A model generated the notes under the pieces. That model saw only the letters and a program-made list of their open reading frames with translations, made no database searches and was not told where the DNA came from. From a virus: a stretch of DNA of 42,635 nt. The stretch is from positions 1 through 42,635 of the IMG/VR virus record IMGVR_UViG_3300010403_000033; one strand, written 5' to 3'. Below are positions 18,191 through 25,832 of this stretch, one piece after another (the stretch's first letter is position 1; every line of letters begins with the position of its first letter). The translations under genes and the position numbers were made by a program.

Positions 18191-18954
18191 TTATTTTTTA
18201 TGTTTGGCTTCTTCGTAAGCTTTCTTTTTCTGTTCTTCTTCCTCTATGAACAAGGACATTTCATTGTAAAATTCACCCACCGGATAACTTAACATTAGAT
18301 CCCGGTTGTGAATGTCACCGCCCGTAATGACACGAATGAATTTTTGCGTCTGCCGTTCCTGTTTGTTGTTAATGTGCATTTGTTGTTGGATGGTCCCTTT
18401 CATTGGTCCGGCTTGCTCAAAGCAATTTGGGAAATACTTTTTAAGTCCTTGATATAATCCCGTGTGATAACGTTGTACCAAGTCAAAAAAAAAGGGATAG
18501 CGTCCACCATGCCCGCCCAAAGCTTCAGTTTGCGTCCACTTTCTTCTTCGTCAAAGTAATCAATCCTTTCATCCCCGCTTAAAATGTAAACTGTGCAAAG
18601 GGCCAGGTGTTGACGAACGGGGTCGGCCGTGTAATTGGCAAGACGTTCTTTTTCCAGGATCAACTGAAACAACTTTTCATATTTTTCCGGATCCGTGGAT
18701 TTGATCAATGCTTTTTCCTGGTTGCACCAATCCAGAATATCTTTTAAGGAAAGTCCCATTGTAAACATGTCGGAAATGTGCCGGGCCATCGATAAACGCA
18801 TAATCGGAATCTTAAACAAATCATCAAAACCAAACCACACGGTTCCGTCCTGGTCCTTGTAGATCTCTGAAGTTTTAATTTCTATTCCTGCTTCGTTGCG
18901 ATAAAGACGTTTGATCTTGCCGTTGGTGGTGGTTTCCTTGGTAAGTTGGTACAT
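18191..18954 (-). CDS. Tail assembly chaperone, -1 frameshift fusion product (254 aa)
   Basis: The equivalent of lambda gpGT. Ribosomes reading the 184-residue frame meet T9 at 18493-18485. A -1 slip on T_TTT_TTT at codons 155-156 moves them into a second frame that stays open to 18191 and adds 98 residues ending in EEEEQKKKAYEEAKHKK. That frame has a nominal start at 18520, but it carries no leader and lies inside the first gene. Location directly upstream of the tape measure, size, and a basic/acidic helical tail all fit the G-T chaperone that holds the tape measure during tail assembly. No stem-loop was checked beyond the slip site. Confidence 0.75.
18400..18954 (-). CDS. Tail assembly chaperone, zero-frame product (184 aa)
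   Basis: A 184-residue protein starting MYQLTKETTTNGKIKRLYRN, mostly helical after residue 50. It has no recognised enzyme motif. It occupies the position and size of the lambda gpG-type tail assembly chaperone, ahead of the tape measure gene, and contains a T9 slippery run 28 codons before its stop. It is expected to be the more abundant form, with the frameshift product a minority. Start at 18954 is the first ATG after the double-terminator region. The function is inferred from synteny and the frameshift rather than direct similarity. Confidence 0.8.
   Translation of the reverse strand: MYQLTKETTTNGKIKRLYRNEAGIEIKTSEIYKDQDGTVWFGFDDLFKIPIMRLSMARHISDMFTMGLSLKDILDWCNQEKALIKSTDPEKYEKLFQLILEKERLANYTADPVRQHLALCTVYILSGDERIDYFDEEESGRKLKLWAGMVDAIPFFLTWYNVITRDYIKDLKSISQIALSKPDQ
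18485..18493 (-). other. T9 slippery sequence for -1 frameshift
   Basis: On the minus strand the sequence is CCC followed by nine T and then GAC. In the zero frame it reads CCT TTT TTT TTG, which contains the X XXY YYZ heptamer T TTT TTT. Slipping back one base gives TTT TTT TTT GAC in the frame that runs to 18191. Confidence 0.75.
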
Positions 18955-18986
18955 TAAAAAATTGTTGTTGGCATGAAGATATAAAA

Positions 18987-19021
18987 AAACCGGGTTGTCA
19001 TTGCAAGATGATCCCCGGTTT
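18987..19021 (-). terminator. Hairpin terminator before chaperone genes
   Basis: Arms AAACCGGG and CCCGGTTT with a 19-base loop, followed on the minus strand by TTTTATATC. It lies between the candidate promoter at 19064 and the chaperone start at 18954, so it may act as a leader attenuator as well as a backup terminator. Confidence 0.6.
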
Positions 19022-19063
19022 ACATGTTCTATACAAATAGAAGATTTTCAGTCTTCGGAATTT

Positions 19064-19071
19064 CAAAGATA
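19064..19071 (-). promoter_or_regulatory. Candidate -7 box upstream of chaperone genes
   Basis: The minus strand reads TATCTTTG, an exact TAnnTTTG match, immediately after the terminator that ends the lysis transcript. No clear TTTG sits at the -33 position, so the assignment is weak. Confidence 0.4.
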
Positions 19072-19078
19072 AAAAAAA

Positions 19079-19108
19079 TCAGGAATCATTTTTTAGGTTG
19101 ATCCCTGA
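19079..19108 (-). terminator. Rho-independent terminator after endolysin
   Basis: Arms TCAGGGATCA and TGATTCCTGA (one G-U pair) with a 10-base loop, followed on the minus strand by a run of T. It is well placed to end transcription through the fibre and endolysin genes. Confidence 0.8.
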
Positions 19109-19119
19109 CTTGCGACTTA

Positions 19120-19170
19120 TTACTTTCCCGGTGGTAAAAATATATTTGCTGTGTCTGGTTTTATATTCAT
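19120..19170 (-). other. 16-codon micro-ORF in lysis-chaperone gap, uncertain
   Basis: Reads MNIKPDTANIFLPPGK and ends 11 bases before the terminator. It has the same length (51 bases) and the same position relative to a terminator as the micro-ORF at 18130-18180, and the bases just upstream of both are similar (TCACCrGTTrTGCA). Coding is not established. The gap 18955-19196 otherwise holds two terminators and a -7-like box. Confidence 0.2.
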
Positions 19171-19196
19171 GTTATGCACAACCGGTGAATAACTTT

Positions 19197-19922
19197 TTAA
19201 AAATAGCGGATGTAAGCAATGGCCGAATTTACTTTTCTGTTTCTTTCAAACACCCCGTTGCCTTCCCGGTCTTCCCCTTTATAACTTGGGTCGGCTGAAG
19301 TATTGCCTTCCACCGTGAACACCTGGCCATCCCGTCTTTCATTTACCAAAAACGTGTGACCATGGCCCCCACCAAAATCCATTATTCCCTGGTCCCCTGG
19401 TTGGGGATCCAAGGTTATTTTGTAACCCCTGGCCCTTGCCCTATTCAAACAATCCAGGACGCCCCCGGTCTTGGGGACCGGATTGACAATGTTTAGTTGT
19501 TTGGCTGCTTCATTAAAAGACCAGTAAACAAAAGCCATGCACCAGGAATAACCTTCCCTTAATCCCACCGTTTCCAGAAACTTCAATACTTCGGCCCCGT
19601 CATTGTGACCCGTTTTTTCCCGGACAAAAAGTTGCGTCCTGGCCACTTCCAAGGCCCGTGACCGAAGCGTAAAACCGGACGGGGGTTCCATCACCTTGGT
19701 TTCAAATAACCGTGTCCAGGTCAAAAGACCAACCTGCCCGTCTTGAATTAACTGGTTAGCCTTTTGAAAAGCTTTCACGGTCGTTTCCGTGGTTTCGCCA
19801 AACGTGGGACTTTTCGGATCCAGGGGGCCAAACCCTTTTTCATTGAGGGCAAATTTGATGGCCATGACGGAAGAAGAATCCAGGGACGAACGTTGAATGA
19901 TAGTTCCAGGGTAGGGGATCAA
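19197..19922 (-). CDS. Endolysin: peptidoglycan-binding domain plus CHAP amidase/peptidase
   Basis: A 241-residue protein. Residues ~10-78 form a PG_binding_1 domain (SVMAIKFALNEKGFGPLDP ... QDGQVGLLTWTRLF). Residues ~85-241 form a CHAP domain with catalytic Cys128 in GYSWCMAFVYWSF and the histidine in GGGHGHTFLV (His187/His189). CHAP enzymes cut peptidoglycan amide or peptide bonds. There is no signal peptide, so a holin or another export route is expected; several tiny membrane proteins are encoded upstream. The start overlaps the 707-residue gene's stop as ATGA. Position just before the tape measure cluster leaves open a virion-associated lysin used at entry. Confidence 0.93.
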   Translation of the reverse strand: MIPYPGTIIQRSSLDSSSVMAIKFALNEKGFGPLDPKSPTFGETTETTVKAFQKANQLIQDGQVGLLTWTRLFETKVMEPPSGFTLRSRALEVARTQLFVREKTGHNDGAEVLKFLETVGLREGYSWCMAFVYWSFNEAAKQLNIVNPVPKTGGVLDCLNRARARGYKITLDPQPGDQGIMDFGGGHGHTFLVNERRDGQVFTVEGNTSADPSYKGEDREGNGVFERNRKVNSAIAYIRYF

Positions 19923-22042
19923 TCGTTAAAGTTTAGAATCAGTAAAGAAAAGTTTGTCAAAACATCATCTGCCGGGGTCACATGATCATCACTGAAGGTT
20001 TCAATTTTTAGATTATCATCGTCCACCCTACTGACTTTGATCATATTGGTGTCACCCGCCCCGGCATCCGTGAAGGCAATATTGGGAATGATACAAGTGG
20101 AACCGGAAAAAGCATGCTTTTTATATCCGTTATAAACCCCCATTTCGGAACGTGTCCAGGCTAAATTCAATTGGGATTCAGCCAAACCGGATTCCGTTGG
20201 CACACCTGTTCCGGCCTGGTTGATAATAGCAAACTTTAGGGAAGTGAATGGACCCAACACATTGCGGGCATTAATAAAACGGTCCGTTTGTGGAATTTGG
20301 AAACATTTCCATTGCTTTAAAACAAAGGGTTCATCATTGCCTGGCACAATCTGGATGGTTCCCCCGTAAAAACTGGTCAGGTGATAATTCAGGTCAGAAC
20401 CGTCCAATTGGAATTCACTGGATTCAATGAATTCACTGGTGGCCGTGCCACTAGCACCACCGAAACCCCCATTGGTTCCCCCATACTTCGTTTGCCAGTT
20501 TCCATCCCCGGTTGATTTGATGTAAAGTTTCAGTTTTGTGAAATCCACCACAACATCTGTGGAATAATAGGCACTTTTATGGGTGACTTCGATAACGTTA
20601 AAGGATGCATCTATTCCCACACCCGTGTCCGTTGTCGTTGTAATGCCTGTGCCGTCAACTATGTGTGCGCTGCCTGGATTTGTTATTGTGAAACCTGTAA
20701 TTGCTCCCCCACCGTCCACCGTGTCCACGGTGATCACATTCAAACTATCCCCGGCAACTAAATGCAAGGTGTCCCCCGGTGCATAGCCACTCCCACCATT
20801 TGCAACTTCAATAGTCACAAGCTTGCCCGCCACCCCGGTCCCGTCATAAACCAATTGACCAAAGGAATTCAGGGACCATCCTTCCCCTAAAGTCCAATTA
20901 CCACCGGAAAAATCACCATAACTTGGATGGCCTAAATATTTGGCCACCTGGTCAAATGTCACTGCGCTGTCTAATTTGCTTGGTTCCACAAGGCCCTTTA
21001 ATTCAATTCCGTCTGCATCATTGCCCCCCTGTTCCAAAACTTTTTGTATGGATGGATATTCCAGGGCATCCACGTCCACCACTCTTTTCAATGAAACGGC
21101 TGAAACCGTGCCCACAAAGTTTGCGTCCGGGTTGAAATAGATTTTTCCATAACTGGCCGGATCCCCAAAGGGCAAATAGTTAAGATATACATCCACGTCA
21201 CCGGAAGCAATTGCAACGTTGCCACTATCCCCAATCTGATAAACAAAATTACCCCCACTTTCTTTAGCTAGCGTGAATTTTAAATGATACTTACCACCGG
21301 CCACCATTTGACCAGTGTCCGGATATTTCAATTTGATGTTGGTAAAAGCAGGGAAATAAATTTTCAGTCCTGTTCCATCCCCACCCGTGGGTTCAATAAT
21401 GTCGTCACTTAAATAACTGTAACCTTCACCCACTGTTTCCACACTTAAACCCGTCACACCACCACCACCGTCAACAGTGGTGACCCGCAACTGACCCCCA
21501 CCTGGACTGCCACCAGGCACGTCCAAAATATCATCCACCGAATAACCACCCCCACCGTCTGAAATTTGTGGTTCCTGAATGCCACCGTTCACCCCCCCTT
21601 CAAATCTTGCACTTACACCCCCGCCCGTCACGGTCCATCCGTCACCGGTTTCCCAATCAACACCAAAAGCATTTGGAACCGGAACTTCGTTGGATCCTTC
21701 ATCCACACTAACAATTCGTTCGTCCCCGTCTTCTTCCACGTCAATCAAATAACCGGCTGTCACGTCACTGATTCCCCCACCACCACCGGTTCCATCCATT
21801 TCCACCAGGTCTTTAATCGCATCCCCAAGGTCTTCTTCCGTGGTGATCCCGGAAACACCATTGATGTTTATTTGTGCAATCGGAATTCCAGTTTTGGAAA
21901 TCTTGGGTGTGGTAAAGCTAACTTTCATGGTTGCTTTATCCAACGTGAACCCATTCATGAAGGTGTCAATTGATTGCCAAACAACAATGCCGGTGCTTAG
22001 GGTGATCCGGACAGTGTTGCCGTCTTTGGTTAGTGTTACCAT
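19919..22042 (-). CDS. Large fibre-like structural protein with Gly-rich repeats (707 aa)
   Basis: A 707-residue glycine- and aspartate-rich protein. Its N-terminus (VTLTKDGNTVRITLSTGIVV) is related to that of the next gene upstream (SIILTKYGNTVAITTNTNKV). It holds two copies of a GGGYSVDDILDVPGG / GSGYAPGDTLHLVAGD type repeat, each followed by TVDGGG.hTG. There are two regions like carbohydrate-binding jelly-roll modules (WETGDGWTVTGGG and SGGNWTLGEGWSLNSFG). These features suit a tail fibre or appendage that recognises the cell surface. It is coupled to the endolysin by an ATGA overlap. No catalytic motif was seen. Confidence 0.7.
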   Translation of the reverse strand: MVTLTKDGNTVRITLSTGIVVWQSIDTFMNGFTLDKATMKVSFTTPKISKTGIPIAQININGVSGITTEEDLGDAIKDLVEMDGTGGGGGISDVTAGYLIDVEEDGDERIVSVDEGSNEVPVPNAFGVDWETGDGWTVTGGGVSARFEGGVNGGIQEPQISDGGGGYSVDDILDVPGGSPGGGQLRVTTVDGGGGVTGLSVETVGEGYSYLSDDIIEPTGGDGTGLKIYFPAFTNIKLKYPDTGQMVAGGKYHLKFTLAKESGGNFVYQIGDSGNVAIASGDVDVYLNYLPFGDPASYGKIYFNPDANFVGTVSAVSLKRVVDVDALEYPSIQKVLEQGGNDADGIELKGLVEPSKLDSAVTFDQVAKYLGHPSYGDFSGGNWTLGEGWSLNSFGQLVYDGTGVAGKLVTIEVANGGSGYAPGDTLHLVAGDSLNVITVDTVDGGGAITGFTITNPGSAHIVDGTGITTTTDTGVGIDASFNVIEVTHKSAYYSTDVVVDFTKLKLYIKSTGDGNWQTKYGGTNGGFGGASGTATSEFIESSEFQLDGSDLNYHLTSFYGGTIQIVPGNDEPFVLKQWKCFQIPQTDRFINARNVLGPFTSLKFAIINQAGTGVPTESGLAESQLNLAWTRSEMGVYNGYKKHAFSGSTCIIPNIAFTDAGAGDTNMIKVSRVDDDNLKIETFSDDHVTPADDVLTNFSLLILNFND

Positions 22043-22061
22043 GTTTAAAGTTTAAAAAGTT

Positions 22062-22679
22062 TTAAGAATCATATTTTACCAGGGCTGCAATGGCATTCCC
22101 GACTTCTTGAACGGTTGTCATTCCTGAATGCCCCGCAATGGTCCAGGCACTTAAAGGAATGTTTTGTTCATCCAGACGGTCCGTGTCCATGCTTATGTAA
22201 TAGGATTTTGTTCTTAGTGTCACCCCGTCAATGGATCCATTGAAATCATTGGTGGGGGTGATTGCAATCAAATTGCTTCCTGGTGCCGTTGCTATGAAAT
22301 AATACATCACGGCACCCGCCCCGGCATTGATAGTGGCAATATCGTTTCCCCCAATGTTTACAGTCACGGATCCCGTGGTTCCCGTCACTGTTAACCGGAC
22401 CACATACCTTTCCCCGGCCACCACGGCCCCCGCTTGGAACAAAGGATTGGTTCCGGCCGTGTGGGTGACTTTATCCGTTCCATAAGTCCACCCGGCACCC
22501 AATGTCCAACTGGTGGCCCCTCCCGTGAAGTTGGGGTTTAAAAGAAGTTGGGCCCCTTCCGGGCCCCTGGCATTGAGACTAAATGCATTTAAAAACACCT
22601 TTACCGACATGTAAAACACTTTGTTCGTGTTGGTGGTTATGGCCACCGTGTTGCCGTATTTAGTCAGAATTATTGACAT
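22062..22679 (-). CDS. Fibre-like protein with carbohydrate-binding-like module (205 aa)
   Basis: A 205-residue protein sharing its first ~35 residues with the 707-residue downstream protein. Residues 48-155 (NPNFTGGATSWTLGAGWTYG through DGVTLRTK) look like a CBM_4_9/jelly-roll module of the type found in phage fibres. The C-terminus (GHSGMTTVQEVGNAIAALVK) resembles the ITTEEDLGDAIKDLVE segment of the larger paralogue. It is probably a virion surface protein working with that paralogue. Its first 19 bases overlap the end of the Cys protein upstream. Confidence 0.7.
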   Translation of the reverse strand: MSIILTKYGNTVAITTNTNKVFYMSVKVFLNAFSLNARGPEGAQLLLNPNFTGGATSWTLGAGWTYGTDKVTHTAGTNPLFQAGAVVAGERYVVRLTVTGTTGSVTVNIGGNDIATINAGAGAVMYYFIATAPGSNLIAITPTNDFNGSIDGVTLRTKSYYISMDTDRLDEQNIPLSAWTIAGHSGMTTVQEVGNAIAALVKYDS

Positions 22680-22827
22680 GTTTATTGGGTTTTTTTGCCA
22701 CGGGTGTCAAACGGCCCTGGTTGGTATTTCTGTCCGTGGGACAATAAGGACAATATTTGATCTTTAGGGAAATGATCATTGTCCTCTCACACGTGGCGCA
22801 ATACTTCAGAACTTGTTTGTCAGCCAT
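22660..22827 (-). CDS. Small zinc-ribbon-like protein (55 aa)
   Basis: Starts MADKQVLKYCATCERTMIIS; a longer frame upstream to 22845 overlaps another gene and is not used. Two pairs, CATC and CPYC, spaced 18 residues apart, form a probable zinc ribbon. It is followed by a basic tail. Role unknown; it overlaps the stop of the 33-residue membrane peptide. Confidence 0.65.
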   Translation of the reverse strand: MADKQVLKYCATCERTMIISLKIKYCPYCPTDRNTNQGRLTPVAKKPNKHVNNSD

Positions 22828-22921
22828 GATATTTGAAATAAACAACCACGGCAGACATCACCAGGACGGCCACCATGATTTTAATTAACAATAACTGTTT
22901 GTATTTCTGTTCGTCCGTCAT
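22820..22921 (-). CDS. Single-span membrane micro-protein (33 aa)
   Basis: Reads MTDEQKYKQLLLIKIMVAVL then VMSAVVVYFKYHG: a charged head and one transmembrane helix. The start abuts the stop of the PKD-domain gene and the stop overlaps the start of the next gene, the tight packing expected of a real gene. It could be a holin-like or lysis accessory peptide given the endolysin nearby; this is a guess. Confidence 0.6.
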   Translation of the reverse strand: MTDEQKYKQLLLIKIMVAVLVMSAVVVYFKYHG

Positions 22922-23578
22922 TTAAAAGGATCGTTTACGTGGTTCTTCATTCGGCCTATTGGTTGGAAATTGCCCCATTCCATATTGCCTAACCAGGACC
23001 ACACAAAGGTCACTTGCTGACTGCCCCTGACTATTGTAAACCGTTTTTTTGAACATGTAGAAACCAGGTTGTAACATGCTGACTTTGGTAAAGGACGCGT
23101 GTGGATCACTGAAGACGGCATTCCCCCCATAAAGCTTTGACCACCTAACCAATCCATCAACAGGAACGTCCCGGCCACCAATGGCCACCCCATTGGGCAA
23201 GGTCACACTTTGATCCGGTCCGGCATTGGCCTTTGGTGCCACGTTCACTTTAAAGGTCACCTGCATGGTGTCGTTAGCAATTCCCCCGGCATTATCCGTG
23301 ACCCGGAACACAAACTTGTAAACCCCGCCCAACCACTGAAGGCCCCCGGCAGGGACCACGGTGGTGGTGTGAATCACGGATTTCACGGCTGTGGTGTAGG
23401 TCACAATAGGGGTCCCAAAGACGGTTGCTGAAGGATTGGTGGAAAGGGCCAACCATTCCGATTTGGAAACCGTGCCGTCACTGTCGGAACCATTACCCAC
23501 CAGGGTGACGACCTGAATTTGACCATGTGAAACTAAGATTGCAAGGGTGACAAGTAAGAGGGCAAGGAACTTCTTCAT
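22922..23578 (-). CDS. Exported protein with PKD-like domains (218 aa)
   Basis: Starts MKKFLALLLVTLAILVSHGQ, a clear signal peptide with a likely cut after SHG. Two PKD/Ig-like domains follow: about 25-115 (GSDSDGTVSKSEW ... GVYKFVFRVTDNAGGIAND) and about 115-195 (KANAGPDQSVTLPN ... PGFYMFKKTVYNSQG). The C-terminus is basic and proline-rich. PKD domains usually mediate binding in secreted or surface proteins. In a phage, an exported one may be made in the host envelope rather than in the virion, where it could affect superinfection or lysis. The start overlaps the DUF1508-like gene's stop by ATGA. Confidence 0.75.
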   Translation of the reverse strand: MKKFLALLLVTLAILVSHGQIQVVTLVGNGSDSDGTVSKSEWLALSTNPSATVFGTPIVTYTTAVKSVIHTTTVVPAGGLQWLGGVYKFVFRVTDNAGGIANDTMQVTFKVNVAPKANAGPDQSVTLPNGVAIGGRDVPVDGLVRWSKLYGGNAVFSDPHASFTKVSMLQPGFYMFKKTVYNSQGQSASDLCVVLVRQYGMGQFPTNRPNEEPRKRSF

Positions 23579-23736
23579 GATAGTATCTGTTTGAATTGTG
23601 GAAAATAACGATCCAGGGTTTTAAGAAGGGTGGCTTTCCTTTTGTACGTTTCACCGGTTGCAATCACACGGCCATTGCGGCCCTTCAGAACAAAAAAGAA
23701 CTGTTTGTTCACCGCTTTTTTAATTGTTGCAGTCAT
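23575..23736 (-). CDS. YegP/DUF1508-like small protein (53 aa)
   Basis: Reads MTATIKKAVNKQFFFVLKGR and continues with NGRVIATGETYKRKATLLKTL. The pattern FxFVLKxxNGxVIxTxExYxxKAxxxxxI matches one repeat of the DUF1508/YegP family, whose function is poorly defined. Very basic. It starts 39 bases after the large terminase stop and overlaps the exported protein's start by ATGA. Confidence 0.75.
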   Translation of the reverse strand: MTATIKKAVNKQFFFVLKGRNGRVIATGETYKRKATLLKTLDRYFPQFKQILS

Positions 23737-23775
23737 GGTTAGTCAGGTTTAGGTTTATTAAAATTCTTCGCCAAA

Positions 23776-25140
23776 TTATAATTTTCCACCAACAAATTGT
23801 CGGAAATAATTCCACATGAAATAACGTAAATCATCCAACAGGTGGGTTTTCCTGGCATCTTTACTCTTATCAATTTCTCCTTTCTCGTTCACTTTCACCG
23901 TCCTTAAATCATCAATCAAAAACGGACATGCTGAAGAAATCCAGAAGTTTCCATGTTTGTGAAACAGGCTATTCATTAGGATCCTGGTGTTCCTCACTGA
24001 AGGATTGGACCGGGGGAATTGCACCTGCCTGGATGATAACTGCAATTCTTCTTTGATGATCTTCACATAAGACCGGTTGCCCTTGGTGATTGCTGTCCTT
24101 GCCCTTCCACTGGCATCCCCCGTGGCCACAAGGAAGAAGTCCCCCCAATCTTCCAGGACTTGTTTCGCTAAAGCAAAAATGTCGCTGTTCCGTAAACGAT
24201 ATTCAGCAATCACTTTGCCCCAATCCATTTTATAGCGTTGGGCAATTAAACAGGTGATGGGATCCACGTTGAAGTCAAAGATGGCATAGAGGGGCAAGGA
24301 CTTCAGTGGTTGCATAAACCTGGCCCCTTCTTCGGTTTCCACATCCACCACATGTTTTTCCTTGGTAAAGGAATAGGCAAAAAGCTTCACGTCTTGCAAG
24401 AACCGCCAAATTCCCTCAATCATCTGTGCCCTGCTTATGGGATCCAGGTTTTCCCAATTGGCCCACTGTTCGGCAGTGACATAAGGATTATCTTTTGGCA
24501 AAGCTTCCGTGAAATCCATCATTTCCGGCAGTTTCCCAAGAACGTAAGGATCATAAATCTTGTCTTTTACCCATGTGTCCGTGGGATTAAATGTCCCAAG
24601 GATCAACGGGGGTGGCATCTTGGTCAAATACCAGGACCCCACACGTTCCACCGACCTGGTAAGCAGTTTTTCGGACAATCCTTCCATCTGTTCCAATAGG
24701 ATCCCGTTCGTTTCCAATCCTAACATCCACTTTAATTCCGGGTCCTTCATTAAGTTTTCCGTCTTAAAGAAGATCTTGGATCCATTGCGGAAGTGGATGT
24801 GGTAATTGCTGCTTTTTCGTTTCCACACAAATTCACTGCAATCTTCGCGGCCAATTAACTTTTCCATGGATGGAATGGTGGTGTCTTCCAGTTCCGGGAA
24901 ATCGGAACGGAAAATGTGCCACCTGCTTTTTGGGAATAACTTGGCCAGGCAATAAAGAATGAAAAGACAAATGAAAGTCTTCCCCCCACGAATGGCCCCA
25001 CCGAAAAAGAACTGCCGGATCTTGTTAATTCCACGGACCGCCCCCATGACTTTTTCATAAAAGATAACCTGCTTTTCATTCACTTCACCGGTGTCCGGAT
25101 GTTTGAAGGCAAACACCACAAGTTCTGTTTCTTTAACCAT
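23776..25140 (-). CDS. terL: Terminase large subunit
   Basis: 454 residues. ATPase domain: Walker A GGAIRGGKT at 47-55 and Walker-B-like ILLEQ at 147-151. Nuclease domain: IFDFNVDP (287-294) with Asp289, GDASGRAR (341-348) with Asp342, and HLLDDLRY (433-440) with Asp436/Asp437. This set of acidic residues is the RNase-H-type metal site of headful-packaging terminases. It pumps DNA into the prohead through the portal. It follows the small terminase; the TAATG overlap with a 26-codon membrane peptide suggests coupled translation. Confidence 0.96.
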   Translation of the reverse strand: MVKETELVVFAFKHPDTGEVNEKQVIFYEKVMGAVRGINKIRQFFFGGAIRGGKTFICLFILYCLAKLFPKSRWHIFRSDFPELEDTTIPSMEKLIGREDCSEFVWKRKSSNYHIHFRNGSKIFFKTENLMKDPELKWMLGLETNGILLEQMEGLSEKLLTRSVERVGSWYLTKMPPPLILGTFNPTDTWVKDKIYDPYVLGKLPEMMDFTEALPKDNPYVTAEQWANWENLDPISRAQMIEGIWRFLQDVKLFAYSFTKEKHVVDVETEEGARFMQPLKSLPLYAIFDFNVDPITCLIAQRYKMDWGKVIAEYRLRNSDIFALAKQVLEDWGDFFLVATGDASGRARTAITKGNRSYVKIIKEELQLSSRQVQFPRSNPSVRNTRILMNSLFHKHGNFWISSACPFLIDDLRTVKVNEKGEIDKSKDARKTHLLDDLRYFMWNYFRQFVGGKL

Positions 25141-25220
25141 TAGATAAAAAAGGGAAGTATTAAAAGAATAATGATCAAAAGTATGATCACCAACAGTTCA
25201 ACAGTAAGTTCTTTTTTCAA
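25140..25220 (-). CDS. Membrane micro-protein between terminase genes (26 aa)
   Basis: A TTG-initiated frame: a KKELTVEL head, then an almost purely Leu/Ile helix (LVIILLIIILLILPFF). The stop overlaps the terminase start as TAATG and its start lies 9 bases after the small terminase stop, so it fills the gap exactly. The sequence predicts one transmembrane helix. The tight fit supports coding, but a TTG start and tiny size leave doubt. Confidence 0.5.
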   Translation of the reverse strand: MKKELTVELLVIILLIIILLILPFFI

Positions 25221-25229
25221 GGGTGGCTC

Positions 25230-25832
25230 TTATGGCAACGGAACCCGTTCACCATTAGCCAAAATAATAAATCGCTTTACATTCTGCAAGTCCCCACCAT
25301 CGTCCGGCACCTGGCCAAAGGCCCCGAACAATTTGGATGGTGCATAGTTGCCAAACCGTTTGTATAATGCATCAACCGAAGTTTGTTTTTCCCGGATGTT
25401 CGGTTTCCGCTTTGTCGGAAGCAGACCTGGTTTCCGGATCCGCTTCACCACCCTGGTCCCGGTGGCGTCCAGGATTTCTTCCACCGTGTAAACGGGAATG
25501 AATTCTTCCACATCAACAAGGCCCTGAATCACTGAAGAATGAAAACTGTCCAGGTGATCCACCGTCAACACCCCTTCCAGGAATTCTTTTGCGTAAATCT
25601 TTTGCTGCTTTTCCATTTCCAGTTTAAGGGCCAGGGCATGTTCTTCTTTAGCTTTTATCAACATGTCTTTAACGGCTGGCCGTCCTAATATCTTGGAAGC
25701 TGTGAAGGTTGCAGAACGTTTGGCGCAATTGGGTTTGGCAATGTGTTGAAGATAGGCTTCTGTTTGATCCATTCCGGAAGCAATGGCATTAACAAACCGT
25801 AAAAGCTTTTCAGGGGACTGGCCGTTTGTCAA
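25230..25832 (-). CDS. terS: Probable terminase small subunit
   Basis: 200 residues. The first ~70 (LLRFVNAIASGMDQTEAYLQ ... SATFTASKILGRPAVKDML) resemble the helix-turn-helix DNA-binding region of small terminases, which recognise the packaging site. The middle is helical. The C-terminal part is basic and may contact the large subunit. It is directly upstream of terL. The reading frame has no ATG between its upstream stop and codon MTNG, so it uses TTG at 25832. The leader holds AACTAAGTTTATTATTTT, similar to the tape measure and portal leaders. Confidence 0.75.
   Translation of the reverse strand: MTNGQSPEKLLRFVNAIASGMDQTEAYLQHIAKPNCAKRSATFTASKILGRPAVKDMLIKAKEEHALALKLEMEKQQKIYAKEFLEGVLTVDHLDSFHSSVIQGLVDVEEFIPVYTVEEILDATGTRVVKRIRKPGLLPTKRKPNIREKQTSVDALYKRFGNYAPSKLFGAFGQVPDDGGDLQNVKRFIILANGERVPLP

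Noticed and set aside
18191-18520. Independent 109-codon gene starting at 18520
   Set aside because: Its start is inside the chaperone gene with no leader; the T9 slip site explains the frame better as a fusion.
25170-25190. TACTTTTG (-7-like) inside the 26-codon membrane peptide gene as a terminase promoter
   Set aside because: No TTTG at suitable spacing and it lies within a tightly coupled operon.
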